Below are positions 33,371 through 41,508 of a stretch of DNA of 64,000 nt, piece by piece. Source of the stretch: Pseudonocardia sp. 73-21 (lineage in GTDB: Bacteria; Actinomycetota; Actinomycetes; Mycobacteriales; Pseudonocardiaceae); NCBI RefSeq assembly GCF_001899645.1, contig NZ_MKVV01000047.1:28745-92744 (forward strand), in the 5' to 3' direction. The first letter of the stretch is position 1. Each line of letters starts with the position of its first letter. The translations under genes were made by a program, and so were the position numbers. Under the pieces are notes generated by a model. The model did not search any database. It was not told where the DNA came from and was given only the letters and a program-made list of their open reading frames with translations.

Positions 33371-34845
33371 GGGCGCTCCTCTCCAGAGAACCACCGCGAC
33401 GGCGCGGGGTCGGTGTTGTGCCAGATGTGCTTGTGCTCCTGGTACTCGGCCAGCCCGGTCAAACCGAGCTCGCGCCCGTTGCCCGACCGCTTCATCCCGC
33501 CCCACTCCGCCGCGGGGACGTAGGGGTGGTAGTCGTTGATCCACACCGTGCCGTGCCGCAGCGCCCCGGCGACCCGGTGCGCCTTCGCCATGTCGGGTGT
33601 CCAGACCGCGCCGGCGAGGCCGTACTCGGTGTCGTTGCCGAGCTCGATCGCCTCGGCCTCGGTGCGGAACGTCTCGACCGTCATGATCGGGCCGAACGTC
33701 TCCTCGCGGATCACGCGCATGTCGCGGCGGACCCCGGTGAGGATCGTCGGGCCGTAGAAGTAGCCCTTCTGCAGATCCGGGTCCTCGGGCCGCTTCCCGC
33801 CCAGGACCACCGTGGCGCCCTCGGCCTGCGCGGACGCCACGAAGTCCTCGATCTTCGCGCGGTGGGCGGCGGAGACCAGCGGGCCGACCTCGCTGCTGTC
33901 GTCGAGGCCGTTGCCCAGCCGGATCAGCGCGGCGCGCTTCGCGATCTCGGCCACCAGCTCGTCATGCATCGACTCCTCGACGATCAGCCGCGCCCCCGCC
34001 GAGCAGACCTGGCCGGAGTGCAGGAACACCGCGGTCATGGCCCAGTCGGCGGCGAGGTCGACTGGGGTGTCGGCGAACATGATGTTGGGGTTCTTGCCGC
34101 CCAGCTCCACGGCCACGCGCTTCACGGTGGCGGCGCTCGCGCGGATGATCGCCTGCCCGGTGGCCAGGCCGCCGGTGAAGCTGACCATGTCGACGTCGTC
34201 GTGCTCGGTGAGCGTGGCGCCCACCGACCGGCCGTCGCCGAGGACGATGTTGACCACGCCCGGCGGCACGCCCGCCTCCTCGCACAGCCGCACGAGCACG
34301 ATGCTGGTGAGCGGTGTGACCTCGCTGGGTTTGATCACCATCGTGTTGCCGGCGGCCAGCGCGGGCGCCACCTTCCACGACAGCTGCAGCAGCGGGTAGT
34401 TCCAGGGCGTGATCAGGGCGCAGACGCCGACGGGCTCGTGCACCACGCGGGACAGCACGTTGTCCATACCGGTGTCGACGATGCGCCCGGCGTCCTTGTC
34501 GGCCAGGTCGGCGTAGTAGCGGAACACCGCGGTGACGTCGTCGACGTCGATGCGGCTCTCCTTGAGCGTCTTGCCGGTGTCGAGGGTCTCGGTGTGCGCG
34601 ATCGACTCCTTGTCGCGCACGAGCAGCTCGGAGATCCGGCGCAGGATCGCGCCCCGCTCCGGGGCCGGGGTGGTGCGCCACGGCCCGGTGTCGAAGGCTG
34701 CGCGCGCCGCCGCCACCGCCCGGTCGACGTCGTCAGGTCCCGCCTGGTCCACCACCGCGGCGACGCTGGCGTCGAAGGGGTTGATCACCTCGGCGGTGCC
34801 CCCGGAGCCCGCTGTCCACATTCCGTCGATATAGAGGTCGGCCAC
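33367..34845 (-). CDS. betB: Betaine-aldehyde dehydrogenase-like ALDH
   Basis: A 492-residue NAD(P)-dependent aldehyde dehydrogenase. Start GTG 34845 is set by homology (VADLYIDGMW). Motifs: TPWNYPLLQLSWKVAPALAAGNTMVIKPSE (nucleotide fold), VELGGKNPNIMFAD with the general-base Glu, FLHSGQVCSAGARL with the catalytic Cys, ETFGPIMTVETF and a C-terminal SGNGRELGLTGLAEYQEHKH close to betaine-aldehyde dehydrogenases. It should oxidise betaine aldehyde to glycine betaine. It is first in the three-gene operon, divergent from the IclR gene across a 69-bp A/T-rich gap, so the IclR protein probably controls it. Confidence 0.87.
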   Translation of the reverse strand: MADLYIDGMWTAGSGGTAEVINPFDASVAAVVDQAGPDDVDRAVAAARAAFDTGPWRTTPAPERGAILRRISELLVRDKESIAHTETLDTGKTLKESRIDVDDVTAVFRYYADLADKDAGRIVDTGMDNVLSRVVHEPVGVCALITPWNYPLLQLSWKVAPALAAGNTMVIKPSEVTPLTSIVLVRLCEEAGVPPGVVNIVLGDGRSVGATLTEHDDVDMVSFTGGLATGQAIIRASAATVKRVAVELGGKNPNIMFADTPVDLAADWAMTAVFLHSGQVCSAGARLIVEESMHDELVAEIAKRAALIRLGNGLDDSSEVGPLVSAAHRAKIEDFVASAQAEGATVVLGGKRPEDPDLQKGYFYGPTILTGVRRDMRVIREETFGPIMTVETFRTEAEAIELGNDTEYGLAGAVWTPDMAKAHRVAGALRHGTVWINDYHPYVPAAEWGGMKRSGNGRELGLTGLAEYQEHKHIWHNTDPAPSRWFSGEERP

Positions 34846-34914
34846 TCCGATGATCGTGCCCGGATTCGACCCAGCGTCAAGCGTTCGGTCCCGTTTGGTG
34901 CTAATAGTTTTGCT

Positions 34915-35694
34915 ATGAGCAACACGGCTGGTCGCGACGGTGGTGTCCAATCCGTCGATCGGGCTATCAGCGTGCTGGAGATCCTCGCGCGACGCGGTGA
35001 GGCCGGGGTCAGCGAGGTCGCCTCCGAAATCGAGGTGCACAAGTCCACGGCGTTCCGGCTGCTCGGCGCGCTGGAGGGCCGCGGGCTCGTGGAACAGTCG
35101 GCCGACCGCGGCAAGTACCGCCTCGGCTTCGGCCTCATCCCGCTGGCCGGAGCCGTCTCCGACCGCCTCGACGTCACCCAGCAGGGCCGCGCGATCTGCC
35201 ACCGCATGGCCGAGGAGATGGGCGAGACGATCAACGTCGCCGTGCTCCAGGAGCACTGGGCGGTGAACGTCGACCAGGCCCGCGGTCCGTCGACGGTCGC
35301 CACGCACAACTGGATCGGTCGCCTCACGCCGCTGCATTGCACGTCGAGCGGGAAGGTGCTGCTGGCCCACCTGCCGGCGGAGCACCGTGCGGGCCTGCTC
35401 GCGGCGTCCGGGATGACGCGGCTCACGTCCGGCACCGTCACCAGCGCCGCGGCCCTCGACGTGGAGCTGGCCCGGGTGCGCGAGGACGGGTACGCCCTGG
35501 CCGTGGAGGAGTACGAGACGGGCCTGAACGCGGTGGCCGCGCCGGTCCTGGACCGGGCCGGCGAGGTGATCGCGGCGGTGAGCGTGAGCGGCCCGAGCTA
35601 CCGGCTCACCGAGGAGCGCCTCGCGACGCTGATCGAGCCGCTCAAGGCGGGGGCGGCGGAGATCAGCAAGAAGATGGGCTGGTTCGGCGAGTGA
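34915..35694 (+). CDS. IclR-family transcriptional regulator
   Basis: A 259-residue regulator. The winged helix is SVDRAISVLEILARRGEAGVSEVASEIEVHKSTAFRLLGALEGRGLVEQ. The IclR effector domain follows (LGFGLIPLAGAVSDRLDVTQ..., HCTSSGKVLLAHLP, YALAVEEYETGLNAVAAPVLDRAGEVIAAVSVSGP). It is divergent from the betB-like gene. The 69-bp gap is distinctly A/T-richer than its surroundings and contains the weak palindrome GCTAATAGTTTTGC at 34900-34913 next to the start codon. I infer ligand-responsive control of the choline operon, with choline, betaine aldehyde or betaine as possible effector. Confidence 0.9.
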   Translation: MSNTAGRDGGVQSVDRAISVLEILARRGEAGVSEVASEIEVHKSTAFRLLGALEGRGLVEQSADRGKYRLGFGLIPLAGAVSDRLDVTQQGRAICHRMAEEMGETINVAVLQEHWAVNVDQARGPSTVATHNWIGRLTPLHCTSSGKVLLAHLPAEHRAGLLAASGMTRLTSGTVTSAAALDVELARVREDGYALAVEEYETGLNAVAAPVLDRAGEVIAAVSVSGPSYRLTEERLATLIEPLKAGAAEISKKMGWFGE

Positions 35695-35771
35695 CGGCAC
35701 GTCTTCGCGGTTCGACCGCGACTTTCCCGAATCGTCCACGCAACCGGTGATCATCGGGCACGCTCCGCACC

Positions 35772-36455
35772 GTGAACGTTGTTCCGGGTGGGCCCGGGGT
35801 GTTCCGCGGGTCGGCAGCGGTCGCCGCCGGGCTCGTCACGTGGTCGCGGCTGTGTGGGCCCCGGTTCCGGAAGCTGTTCCCTGACATCTATGCGCCCGCG
35901 TCGGAGAAGGAGCCGACGCTGAAGCTCCGATCGCGGGGCGCCGGACTGCTCGTGGCCGGGCGGGGTGTGGTGTCGGGGTACTCGGCCGCCGAACTGCTCG
36001 GTGCACCGTGTGCCCCCGGCCGAAGTCACGGTGAGTGGGCGGCAACGGGAGCACCCGGGCCTGCTCGTCCACCGCGACCGGCTCGCCCCTGACGAGATCC
36101 AGCTCGTCGACGGCCTGTGGGGTCATCACTCCCCTGCGCACGGCGTTCGACCTCGCGCGCCTCCTCGACCTCGTCGAGGGTGTGGTGGCCGCCGTCGACG
36201 CGCTGGCCAACCGCTGCCGCTTCCACCCCGACCTGATCCCCGAACGGCGGTGTGGCTGGACATGGCGCGGCCCGAGCTGAAGATCGGCATCGAGTACGAG
36301 GGCGAGGTGCACGCGAGCACGGAGCGGGTCCTACGCGACGTGGGCCGCTACACGCGCCTGGTCGACGACACATGGCGGATCTACCGCTACACGAAGTACG
36401 AGGTGCACGGCGAGCCCGGCACGACATCGCCCAGCTCACCCGGGCACGTCGACTC
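35772..36455 (+). pseudogene. Decayed DUF559/AbiEi-type protein gene
   Basis: Joined frames give a protein of the actinobacterial 'type IV toxin-antitoxin AbiEi / DUF559' kind. VFRGSAAVAAGLVTWSRLCG and GPRFRKLFPDIYAPA come first, then VVSGYSAAELLGA. A frame change near 36010 leads to HPGLLVHRDRLAPDEIQLVDG. Another near 36120 gives VITPLRTAFDLARLLDLVEG and VVAAVDALANRCRFHPDLI; a third restores ARPELKIGIEYEGEVHAST, the Vsr-like endonuclease strand with the catalytic E-x-E region. At least three frame changes mean no functional product. The remnant separates the choline operon and its IclR gene from the betaine oxygenase pair. Confidence 0.7.
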
Positions 36456-36467
36456 CGACAGCAAGCG

Positions 36468-37601
36468 TCACGTGCCGTTCAACCGGTCGGCGACCCAGGC
36501 GTGGAACGTCGCGATGTGGTGCTCACTCGGGACGAGCACCCCGCCGTCGCGGTACGCCCGGCTGCTCATCCCGGGCTGGGTGCGCTCGCACGCCTCGAAA
36601 TCCTGCTGGTTGACGCGGTGGAACAGCTCCACGCTCGCATCGATGTCGGTCACCCCGGGGGCGAAGAGCCAGTCGCACTCCACCACGGTGCGGTCGGGGG
36701 CCAGCGGGGTCATGCGGTGGACGATCACGTGGTCGGGCACCAGGTTCACGAACACCTGCGGCTTGATGGTGATCGCGTAGTAGCGGCGGTCCTGCTCCTC
36801 GGTGACGCCGGGCAGCCGCTCGGCGCCGGCGCGGCCGTCCACCGTGAAACCCTCCGCCCCGGCGGCGAACTCCGCGCCGTGGCCGACGTAGTACTGCGCC
36901 GCGTAGCCGTCGGCGAACTCGGGCAGCACCTCCGTGAGCTCCGGGTGGATCGTGGCGCAGTGGTAGCACTCCATGAAGTTCTCGACGATCAGCTTCCAGT
37001 TGGCCGCCACGTCGTAGGTGATGCGGCGGCCCAGCGTCAGGTGCTCCACGTCGTAGTGCTCGATCGACGCGACGTCGCCGAGGCGCGTGACGATCTCGCC
37101 CAGTACGTCGTCCTCGAACGACGGGGGCTCCCCGGCGTCGTCGGAGCCCAGGCAGATCCAGACGTAGCCGAGCCACTCCCGCAGGTGTACGGGGCGCAGG
37201 CCGTACTCGACGCGGTCGACGTCGGGCATGGACGTCAGGTTGGGGGCGGCGATGAGCTTGCCGGTGAAGTCGTAGGTCCAGGCGTGGTAGGAGCACTGGA
37301 GGTTGCGGCGCAGCTGCCCCGCAGGCTCTGCACACACCCGCGCACCACGGTGCCGGCACACGTTGAGGAAGCCGCGCACGACGCCGTCACGACCGCGGAC
37401 GAGCACCACGCTCTCCCGGCCCACCGTCACCGTGCGGAACGCGCCAGGACCGGTGAGGTCGGCCGCGAGCGCGACGCAGGTCCACGTGGTCTCGAAGATC
37501 CGTTCCTGCTCGCGCGCGAAGACGGACGCGTCGGTGTACGCAGAGCCTGGCGGGGTGCGGATGAGGCTGGGCTGAGCGAGACCGGGCTCGGCGAGTGTCA
37601 C
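36468..37601 (-). CDS. Rieske aromatic-ring-hydroxylating-type oxygenase, glycine betaine monooxygenase (GbcA)-like
   Basis: A 377-residue Rieske oxygenase alpha subunit. The Rieske cluster motif is CRHRG...CSYHAW (residues about 85-110); the mononuclear iron site is ENFMECYHCATIHPEL near residue 205, with a later Asp expected as third ligand. The N-terminus (REQERIFETTWTCVALAADL) and the absence of aromatic-pocket motifs place it with quaternary-amine demethylases (GbcA, stachydrine demethylase) rather than classical aromatic dioxygenases. It would remove a methyl group from glycine betaine, giving dimethylglycine and formaldehyde. GTG 37601 overlaps the ferredoxin stop (GTGA). Its redox partner here is a Rieske ferredoxin instead of the flavodoxin-reductase type GbcB, whose gene is not visible. 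Confidence 0.82.
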   Translation of the reverse strand: MTLAEPGLAQPSLIRTPPGSAYTDASVFAREQERIFETTWTCVALAADLTGPGAFRTVTVGRESVVLVRGRDGVVRGFLNVCRHRGARVCAEPAGQLRRNLQCSYHAWTYDFTGKLIAAPNLTSMPDVDRVEYGLRPVHLREWLGYVWICLGSDDAGEPPSFEDDVLGEIVTRLGDVASIEHYDVEHLTLGRRITYDVAANWKLIVENFMECYHCATIHPELTEVLPEFADGYAAQYYVGHGAEFAAGAEGFTVDGRAGAERLPGVTEEQDRRYYAITIKPQVFVNLVPDHVIVHRMTPLAPDRTVVECDWLFAPGVTDIDASVELFHRVNQQDFEACERTQPGMSSRAYRDGGVLVPSEHHIATFHAWVADRLNGT

Positions 37602-37927
37602 GAGGCGGCTTCGAGCGCGGCGCCGTCGGCCAGCAGCACGTACACCGCATCCCCCTCCAGCACCACGGTGTGCGTGCGGACGGGCTCGCGCGCCAGCAGA
37701 CCGTCGGGCTCGCCGGTGCGCAGGTCGAAGATGGCCGCGTGCAGCGGGCACTCCACCTCGCACCCCTCGAGCCACCCGTCGGCGAGCGAGGCGTCCTGGT
37801 GGGTGCAGGTGTCGTCGATGGCGTAGAGCTCGCCGTCGTCGGTGTGGAACACCGACACCGGCGGGCTGAGCGGCAGGCGGCGGGCACTGCCGCGAGGCAT
37901 GTCGGCGAGGGCGCAGACGTGGATCAT
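37598..37927 (-). CDS. Rieske [2Fe-2S] ferredoxin
   Basis: A 109-residue electron carrier starting at ATG 37927 behind CGGAGACC. The Rieske motif is CTHQDASLADG...CPLHAAIFD, with two Cys and two His ligands; the overall length and the DLRTGEP segment match the ferredoxin components of ring-hydroxylating dioxygenases (NdoA/HcaC type). It is translationally coupled to the betaine-type oxygenase downstream, so it should deliver electrons to it. A cognate reductase gene is not in the window. Confidence 0.9.
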   Translation of the reverse strand: MIHVCALADMPRGSARRLPLSPPVSVFHTDDGELYAIDDTCTHQDASLADGWLEGCEVECPLHAAIFDLRTGEPDGLLAREPVRTHTVVLEGDAVYVLLADGAALEAAS

Positions 37928-38044
37928 GTCGGTCTCCGGGAGCGCAGTGCGGAACGGCGTGCACAACGCGCAACAGCGTCGCTGGCGCGGAGGGGGCCTG
38001 TCAAGCCCGCAAACGGACTGGAAAACAGCCCGTAACCTGGGTGA

Positions 38045-39244
38045 TCAGTCCTTTTCGGGCGTCGCCGCCAGCGGCCGCGCCGCCCCGGACGCCAGCAGGC
38101 CCAGCACCAGTGCCCCGAGCACCACGAACAGCGCGTGCAGGATGCCCGCGTGCTCGGCGAGCAGCCCGATCAACGGCGGTCCCGCGAGGAACGCCGTGTA
38201 GCCGATCGAGCTCACGACCGACACGCGGGCCGCCGCCCGTGCGGGGTCGTCCGCGGCGGCGCTCATGCCCACCGGGAAGCCCAGCGAGGCCCCGACCCCC
38301 CACAGCAGCGCCCCGGCGAGCGCGACGGGCGTGGAGCCGCCGAGCAGCACCAGCAGCAGGCCCGCCACCCCGAGGACGGCCATCGTCCGCAGGATCGCCA
38401 CGCGCCCGAACCGCTCCAGCGCCGCTCCGCCGAACGTCCGCCCGAATGTCATCGCGACGACGAAGAACCCGTACCCGACGGCGCCGAGCGTCTGGTCGGT
38501 GCGGTAGCCGTCGACGAACGCGACGGCAAGCCAGTCGTTCGCGCTGCCCTCGGTGAACGCGAACCCGAGCACCATCAGCCCGACCAGCAGCGTCCGCGGC
38601 TCGCGCCAGGCGGCCAGGGTGCCGGATCCGGCGGAGCGCTCCTCGACCGGCGCGGGGACGTGCGCCGTGAACCGTCGCGTGGCCACCGTGACGATGACCG
38701 GCACCAGGGCCGCGACCACGATCACCTGCACGGCGAGCGGCACACCGGTGGCGGCCGAGAGGGCGCCCAGCCCGGCGCCGGTGACCGTCCCGAGGCTGAA
38801 CGCGGCGTGCAACCGCGGCATCAGCGACCGGCCCAGCCGGCGCTCGACGTCCGCGCCCTCGACGTTCATCGCGACGTCCCAGATCCCGCTGCCGAGCCCG
38901 GTGAACACGAGACCGACCGCGGCCGGGAGCACCACGCCGGCGACCAGGCCCACCACCAGCAGCGCCAGCCCGAGGGCCACCGACAGCGCCCCCGTCAGCA
39001 CCGTGCGGCCGGGACCGAGCTTGTGCACGATCGGCCCGGACAGCGGCAGCCCGGCGATCGAGCCGCCCGAGAGGCACAGCAGCAGCAGCCCGAGCTGCGC
39101 CGACGACAGTCCCAGCGCGTCGCGGATCGCCGGCGTGCGCGAGATGAACGAGGCGAAGGCCAGCCCGTTCACGGCGAACGCGACGACGACGGCCGTGCGG
39201 GCACGGGAGAGCTCGGGGGCGGGCCGAGCCCGGGTGGTGGTCAC
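38045..39244 (-). CDS. MFS transporter (YbjJ/fucose-permease-like)
   Basis: A 399-residue protein with twelve predicted membrane helices. FAVNGLAFASFISRTPAIRDALGLSSAQLGLLLL and GSGIWDVAMNVEGADVERRLGRSLMPRLHAAFSLGTVTGAG are hallmarks of the YbjJ-type MFS branch (inner membrane exporters often annotated as sugar or fucose permease-like). It is divergent from a LacI-type regulator, with a perfect 16-bp palindrome between, which suggests a sugar or nucleoside link. Transport direction and substrate are not visible. 117 bp separate it from the Rieske ferredoxin gene upstream; I see nothing in that gap. Confidence 0.87.
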   Translation of the reverse strand: MTTTRARPAPELSRARTAVVVAFAVNGLAFASFISRTPAIRDALGLSSAQLGLLLLCLSGGSIAGLPLSGPIVHKLGPGRTVLTGALSVALGLALLVVGLVAGVVLPAAVGLVFTGLGSGIWDVAMNVEGADVERRLGRSLMPRLHAAFSLGTVTGAGLGALSAATGVPLAVQVIVVAALVPVIVTVATRRFTAHVPAPVEERSAGSGTLAAWREPRTLLVGLMVLGFAFTEGSANDWLAVAFVDGYRTDQTLGAVGYGFFVVAMTFGRTFGGAALERFGRVAILRTMAVLGVAGLLLVLLGGSTPVALAGALLWGVGASLGFPVGMSAAADDPARAAARVSVVSSIGYTAFLAGPPLIGLLAEHAGILHALFVVLGALVLGLLASGAARPLAATPEKD

Positions 39245-39256
39245 GCTGGAACTCCG

Positions 39257-39272
39257 ATCGAATCGATTCGAT
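39257..39272. promoter_or_regulatory. LacI-type operator palindrome
   Basis: ATCGAATCGATTCGAT is a perfect 16-bp palindrome 12 bp upstream of the MFS start and 55 bp upstream of the LacI-type start. A central CG within an even palindrome is typical of LacI/GalR-family operators, although here the centre is CGATTCG-like around C/G steps rather than the standard AACG-CGTT. Confidence 0.7.
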
Positions 39273-39327
39273 GAGCGACGATACGGGTCGTTCCCGCGCA
39301 GCTCAACCCGGCCGCTACCGTCGGACG

Positions 39328-40386
39328 ATGTCCGGACGCCCGACGCTCGCCGCCGTCGCGGCCCTCGCCGGCGTGTCCCCGTCCACCGCGTCGCTGGCGT
39401 TCTCGGGCAGCCCGCGGGTCACCGTCGCCACCCGCGAGCGCGTCCTGACCGCCGCCGCGGAGCTCGGCTACGCGGGCCCCGACCCGATCGCCGCCTCCCT
39501 GCGGCGCGGGCGCAGTGGCGTGATCGGCGCGGTCGTCGGCGAGCGCCTGCTCTACGCGTTCCGCGACCCCGTGGCCATCCAGCTGCTCGACGGCATCACC
39601 GAGGTGCTGGGCGCCGAGGGCCTCGGGCTGCTGCTGCTCGCCGGCGACACCGGCCGCCCGTCGATCGAGCAGATCACCCGCATCCCGCTGGACGCTGCGA
39701 TCTTCGCCACCTGCGGGCTGGAGGACGACCCGGCCCTGGAGGCGTTGCGCGCCAGGGGTGTTCCGGTCGTGGCGGTGGAGGGACCGGTGGCCGAGGGCGT
39801 CACGCTCGTCGACATCGACGACCGCGGCGGCACCGCCGACCTCGCCCGCCACCTGCACGGCCTCGGCCACCGGCGCGTCGAGGCGATCGCGATGCCGCTG
39901 CGCCTCGACGGCACCCGCGGACCCGTCGACGCCGCCCGTCGTGCCCGCGCCCACTACCGCGACGTGCGGCACCGCATGGAGGGCGTCGAGGACGTGTTCG
40001 GGCCCGTGCCGATCTTCGAGACCGCGAGCAACGCCGTCGCCGAGGGCACCACGGCGGGCCGCATCCTGCTCGACGTACCCGCGCACCGGCGCCCCACGGC
40101 CGTCATCGCGCAGAGCGACGTGCTGGCCGCCGGGGTCCTGCAGGCCGCCGCCGACCTGGGCCTCGACGTGCCCGGCGACGTGTCCGTGGCCGGTTTCGAC
40201 GGCGCCGACCTGCACTGGCTCGGCGCCACCCGCCTCACCACGGTCGTGCAGCCCACGGAGGTGAAGGGCCGCGCCGCCGCCCAGGCCGCCATCGCACTGG
40301 TGGCCGGCGAGCGACCGGCGGATGTGGTGTTCCCGGTGAGCCTGCGGATCGGCACCACGAGCGGCCCGCCGCCCTCCGCGATGTGA
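39328..40386 (+). CDS. LacI-family transcriptional regulator
   Basis: A 352-residue repressor. The helix-turn-helix and hinge are TLAAVAALAGVSPSTASLAFSGSPRVTVATRERVLTAAAELGY. The periplasmic-binding-like effector domain ends with DVPGDVSVAGFDGADLHWLGATRLTTVVQPTEVKGRAAAQAA, the usual LacI/GalR C-terminal signature. ATG 39328 is chosen because it gives the standard N-terminus. It is divergent from the YbjJ-like exporter across an 83-bp gap containing the perfect operator palindrome; self- and exporter control are likely. Effector unknown. Confidence 0.9.
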   Translation: MSGRPTLAAVAALAGVSPSTASLAFSGSPRVTVATRERVLTAAAELGYAGPDPIAASLRRGRSGVIGAVVGERLLYAFRDPVAIQLLDGITEVLGAEGLGLLLLAGDTGRPSIEQITRIPLDAAIFATCGLEDDPALEALRARGVPVVAVEGPVAEGVTLVDIDDRGGTADLARHLHGLGHRRVEAIAMPLRLDGTRGPVDAARRARAHYRDVRHRMEGVEDVFGPVPIFETASNAVAEGTTAGRILLDVPAHRRPTAVIAQSDVLAAGVLQAAADLGLDVPGDVSVAGFDGADLHWLGATRLTTVVQPTEVKGRAAAQAAIALVAGERPADVVFPVSLRIGTTSGPPPSAM

Positions 40387-40395
40387 CGTCCCGGG

Positions 40396-40440
40396 CGCCG
40401 GAATCCGCCGACTCGCGCACGCGAAACCGCCGACTCGCGG
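40396..40440. repeat. Two copies of the CCGACTCGCG intergenic element
   Basis: CCGACTCGCGCACGCGAAAC at about 40408 is followed by CCGACTCGCGGGGTGG at about 40430. Both share the core seen in the 9.1-kb cluster and, inverted, in the kinase linker at 29.1 kb. They sit between the LacI-type and TetR-type genes. Confidence 0.55.
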
Positions 40441-40494
40441 GGTGGAAGCGGTCAACCGTGACTGTTCAGTCGCCCCAACGGCTACGCTGACCGG

Positions 40495-41115
40495 GTGAGC
40501 ACCCCCGATCCACGGCCCCTGGGCCGGCGCGAGGAGCGCACGGCCACCAGCCGTGCGCGCATCCTCGACGCGGCGGTGGCCTGCCTCGTCGAGTCGGGGT
40601 ACGCGGGCGCCACCACCCTGCGCATCCAGGCCCGGGCGGGCGTCTCCCGCGGGCGGCTGCTGCACCACTTCCCCTCCCGCGACGAGCTGCTGGTCGCGGC
40701 GTCGCGGCACCTGGCCACCGAGCGGCTGCGCGACACGGGGATGCGCGTGGACGACCTGGGCGACCACCTCACGCCCGCCGAGCGCCTCGACCGCGCCGTC
40801 GAGCTGATGTGGGAGACGTTCTCCGAGCCGCACTTCTGGGCCGCCGTCGAGCTCTGGACCGCCGCCCGCACCAACCACGAGCTGCGCGACGCCGTGCTGC
40901 CCGAGGAGCGCGAGATCCTGGCGGCCGTGCGCGCCGGGATGGCGCGCTTCTACGGGCCGGAGCTGGTGTCGCACCCGCGGTACCTGCACGTGCGCGACCT
41001 GCTGTTCACGAGCATGCGCGGCGTCGGGCTGACCTACGCGCTCGAGCACCGCGATCCCCGTACCGACCCCCACCTGCCGATGTGGAAGGACGTGGCCCGT
41101 GAGCTCCTCACCTGA
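40495..41115 (+). CDS. TetR-family transcriptional regulator
   Basis: A 206-residue regulator with the TetR helix-turn-helix RARILDAAVACLVESGYAGATTLRIQARAGVSRGRLLHHFPSRDELLVAAS (residues about 20-70). The helical ligand domain contains LWTAARTNHELRDAVLPEEREI. It begins at GTG 40495 and its last 17 bp overlap the start of the UBP-type zinc finger gene, so the two are translationally linked. Target genes are not obvious; the zinc-finger protein and threonine ammonia-lyase follow in the same direction. Confidence 0.88.
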   Translation: MSTPDPRPLGRREERTATSRARILDAAVACLVESGYAGATTLRIQARAGVSRGRLLHHFPSRDELLVAASRHLATERLRDTGMRVDDLGDHLTPAERLDRAVELMWETFSEPHFWAAVELWTAARTNHELRDAVLPEEREILAAVRAGMARFYGPELVSHPRYLHVRDLLFTSMRGVGLTYALEHRDPRTDPHLPMWKDVARELLT

Positions 41116-41452
41116 GCACGCGATCGATCCGAACGTGGCCCCCAGCGGCGCCGGGTGCGTCGAGTGCGACGCGGCCGGTGGATGGTGGGTGCACCTGCGC
41201 CGGTGCGCGCAGTGCGGCCACGTCGGCTGCTGCGACTCCTCCCCCGCCCAGCACGCCACCGCCCACTTCACCGCCACCGGCCACCCGGTCGTGCAGAGCT
41301 TCGAGCCGGGCGAGGACTGGTTCTGGGACTACTCGACGAACGACGCGCTGGACGGCCCCGAGCTGGCCGGCCCGGCCCACCACCCGCTGGACCAGCCGGC
41401 CCCGGGCCCGGCCGGGCGGGTCCCGGCGGACTGGCAGAGCCACATCCACTGA
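41099..41452 (+). CDS. UBP-type zinc finger protein
   Basis: A 117-residue protein. GCVECDAAGGWWVHLRRCAQCGHVGCCDSSPAQHATAHFTATGHPVVQSFEPGEDWFWDY is the UBP-type (ZnF-UBP) zinc finger, with the C-x2-C, C-x2-C, C and His ligands and the W/Y aromatic pocket that in eukaryotes binds the ubiquitin C-terminus. Bacterial forms occur mostly in actinobacteria as small stand-alone proteins; the ligand may be the C-terminal GG of a Pup-free or ThiS-like tail, or a peptide end, but this is not established. It starts at GTG inside the TetR gene (17-bp overlap). The tail is Pro/Ala-rich. Confidence 0.85.
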   Translation: MSSSPEHAIDPNVAPSGAGCVECDAAGGWWVHLRRCAQCGHVGCCDSSPAQHATAHFTATGHPVVQSFEPGEDWFWDYSTNDALDGPELAGPAHHPLDQPAPGPAGRVPADWQSHIH

Positions 41453-41508
41453 CGACGCAGGGGTGGGGCGCGGCGTCGGTCGCCGGTCGCGCGGAGGAGA
41501 ATCTGGCC

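Noticed and set aside
33418-35694. A long plus-strand frame running into the IclR gene
   Set aside because: The first 499 codons are antisense to the aldehyde dehydrogenase. The IclR protein begins at ATG 34915, where the helix-turn-helix and promoter position fit.
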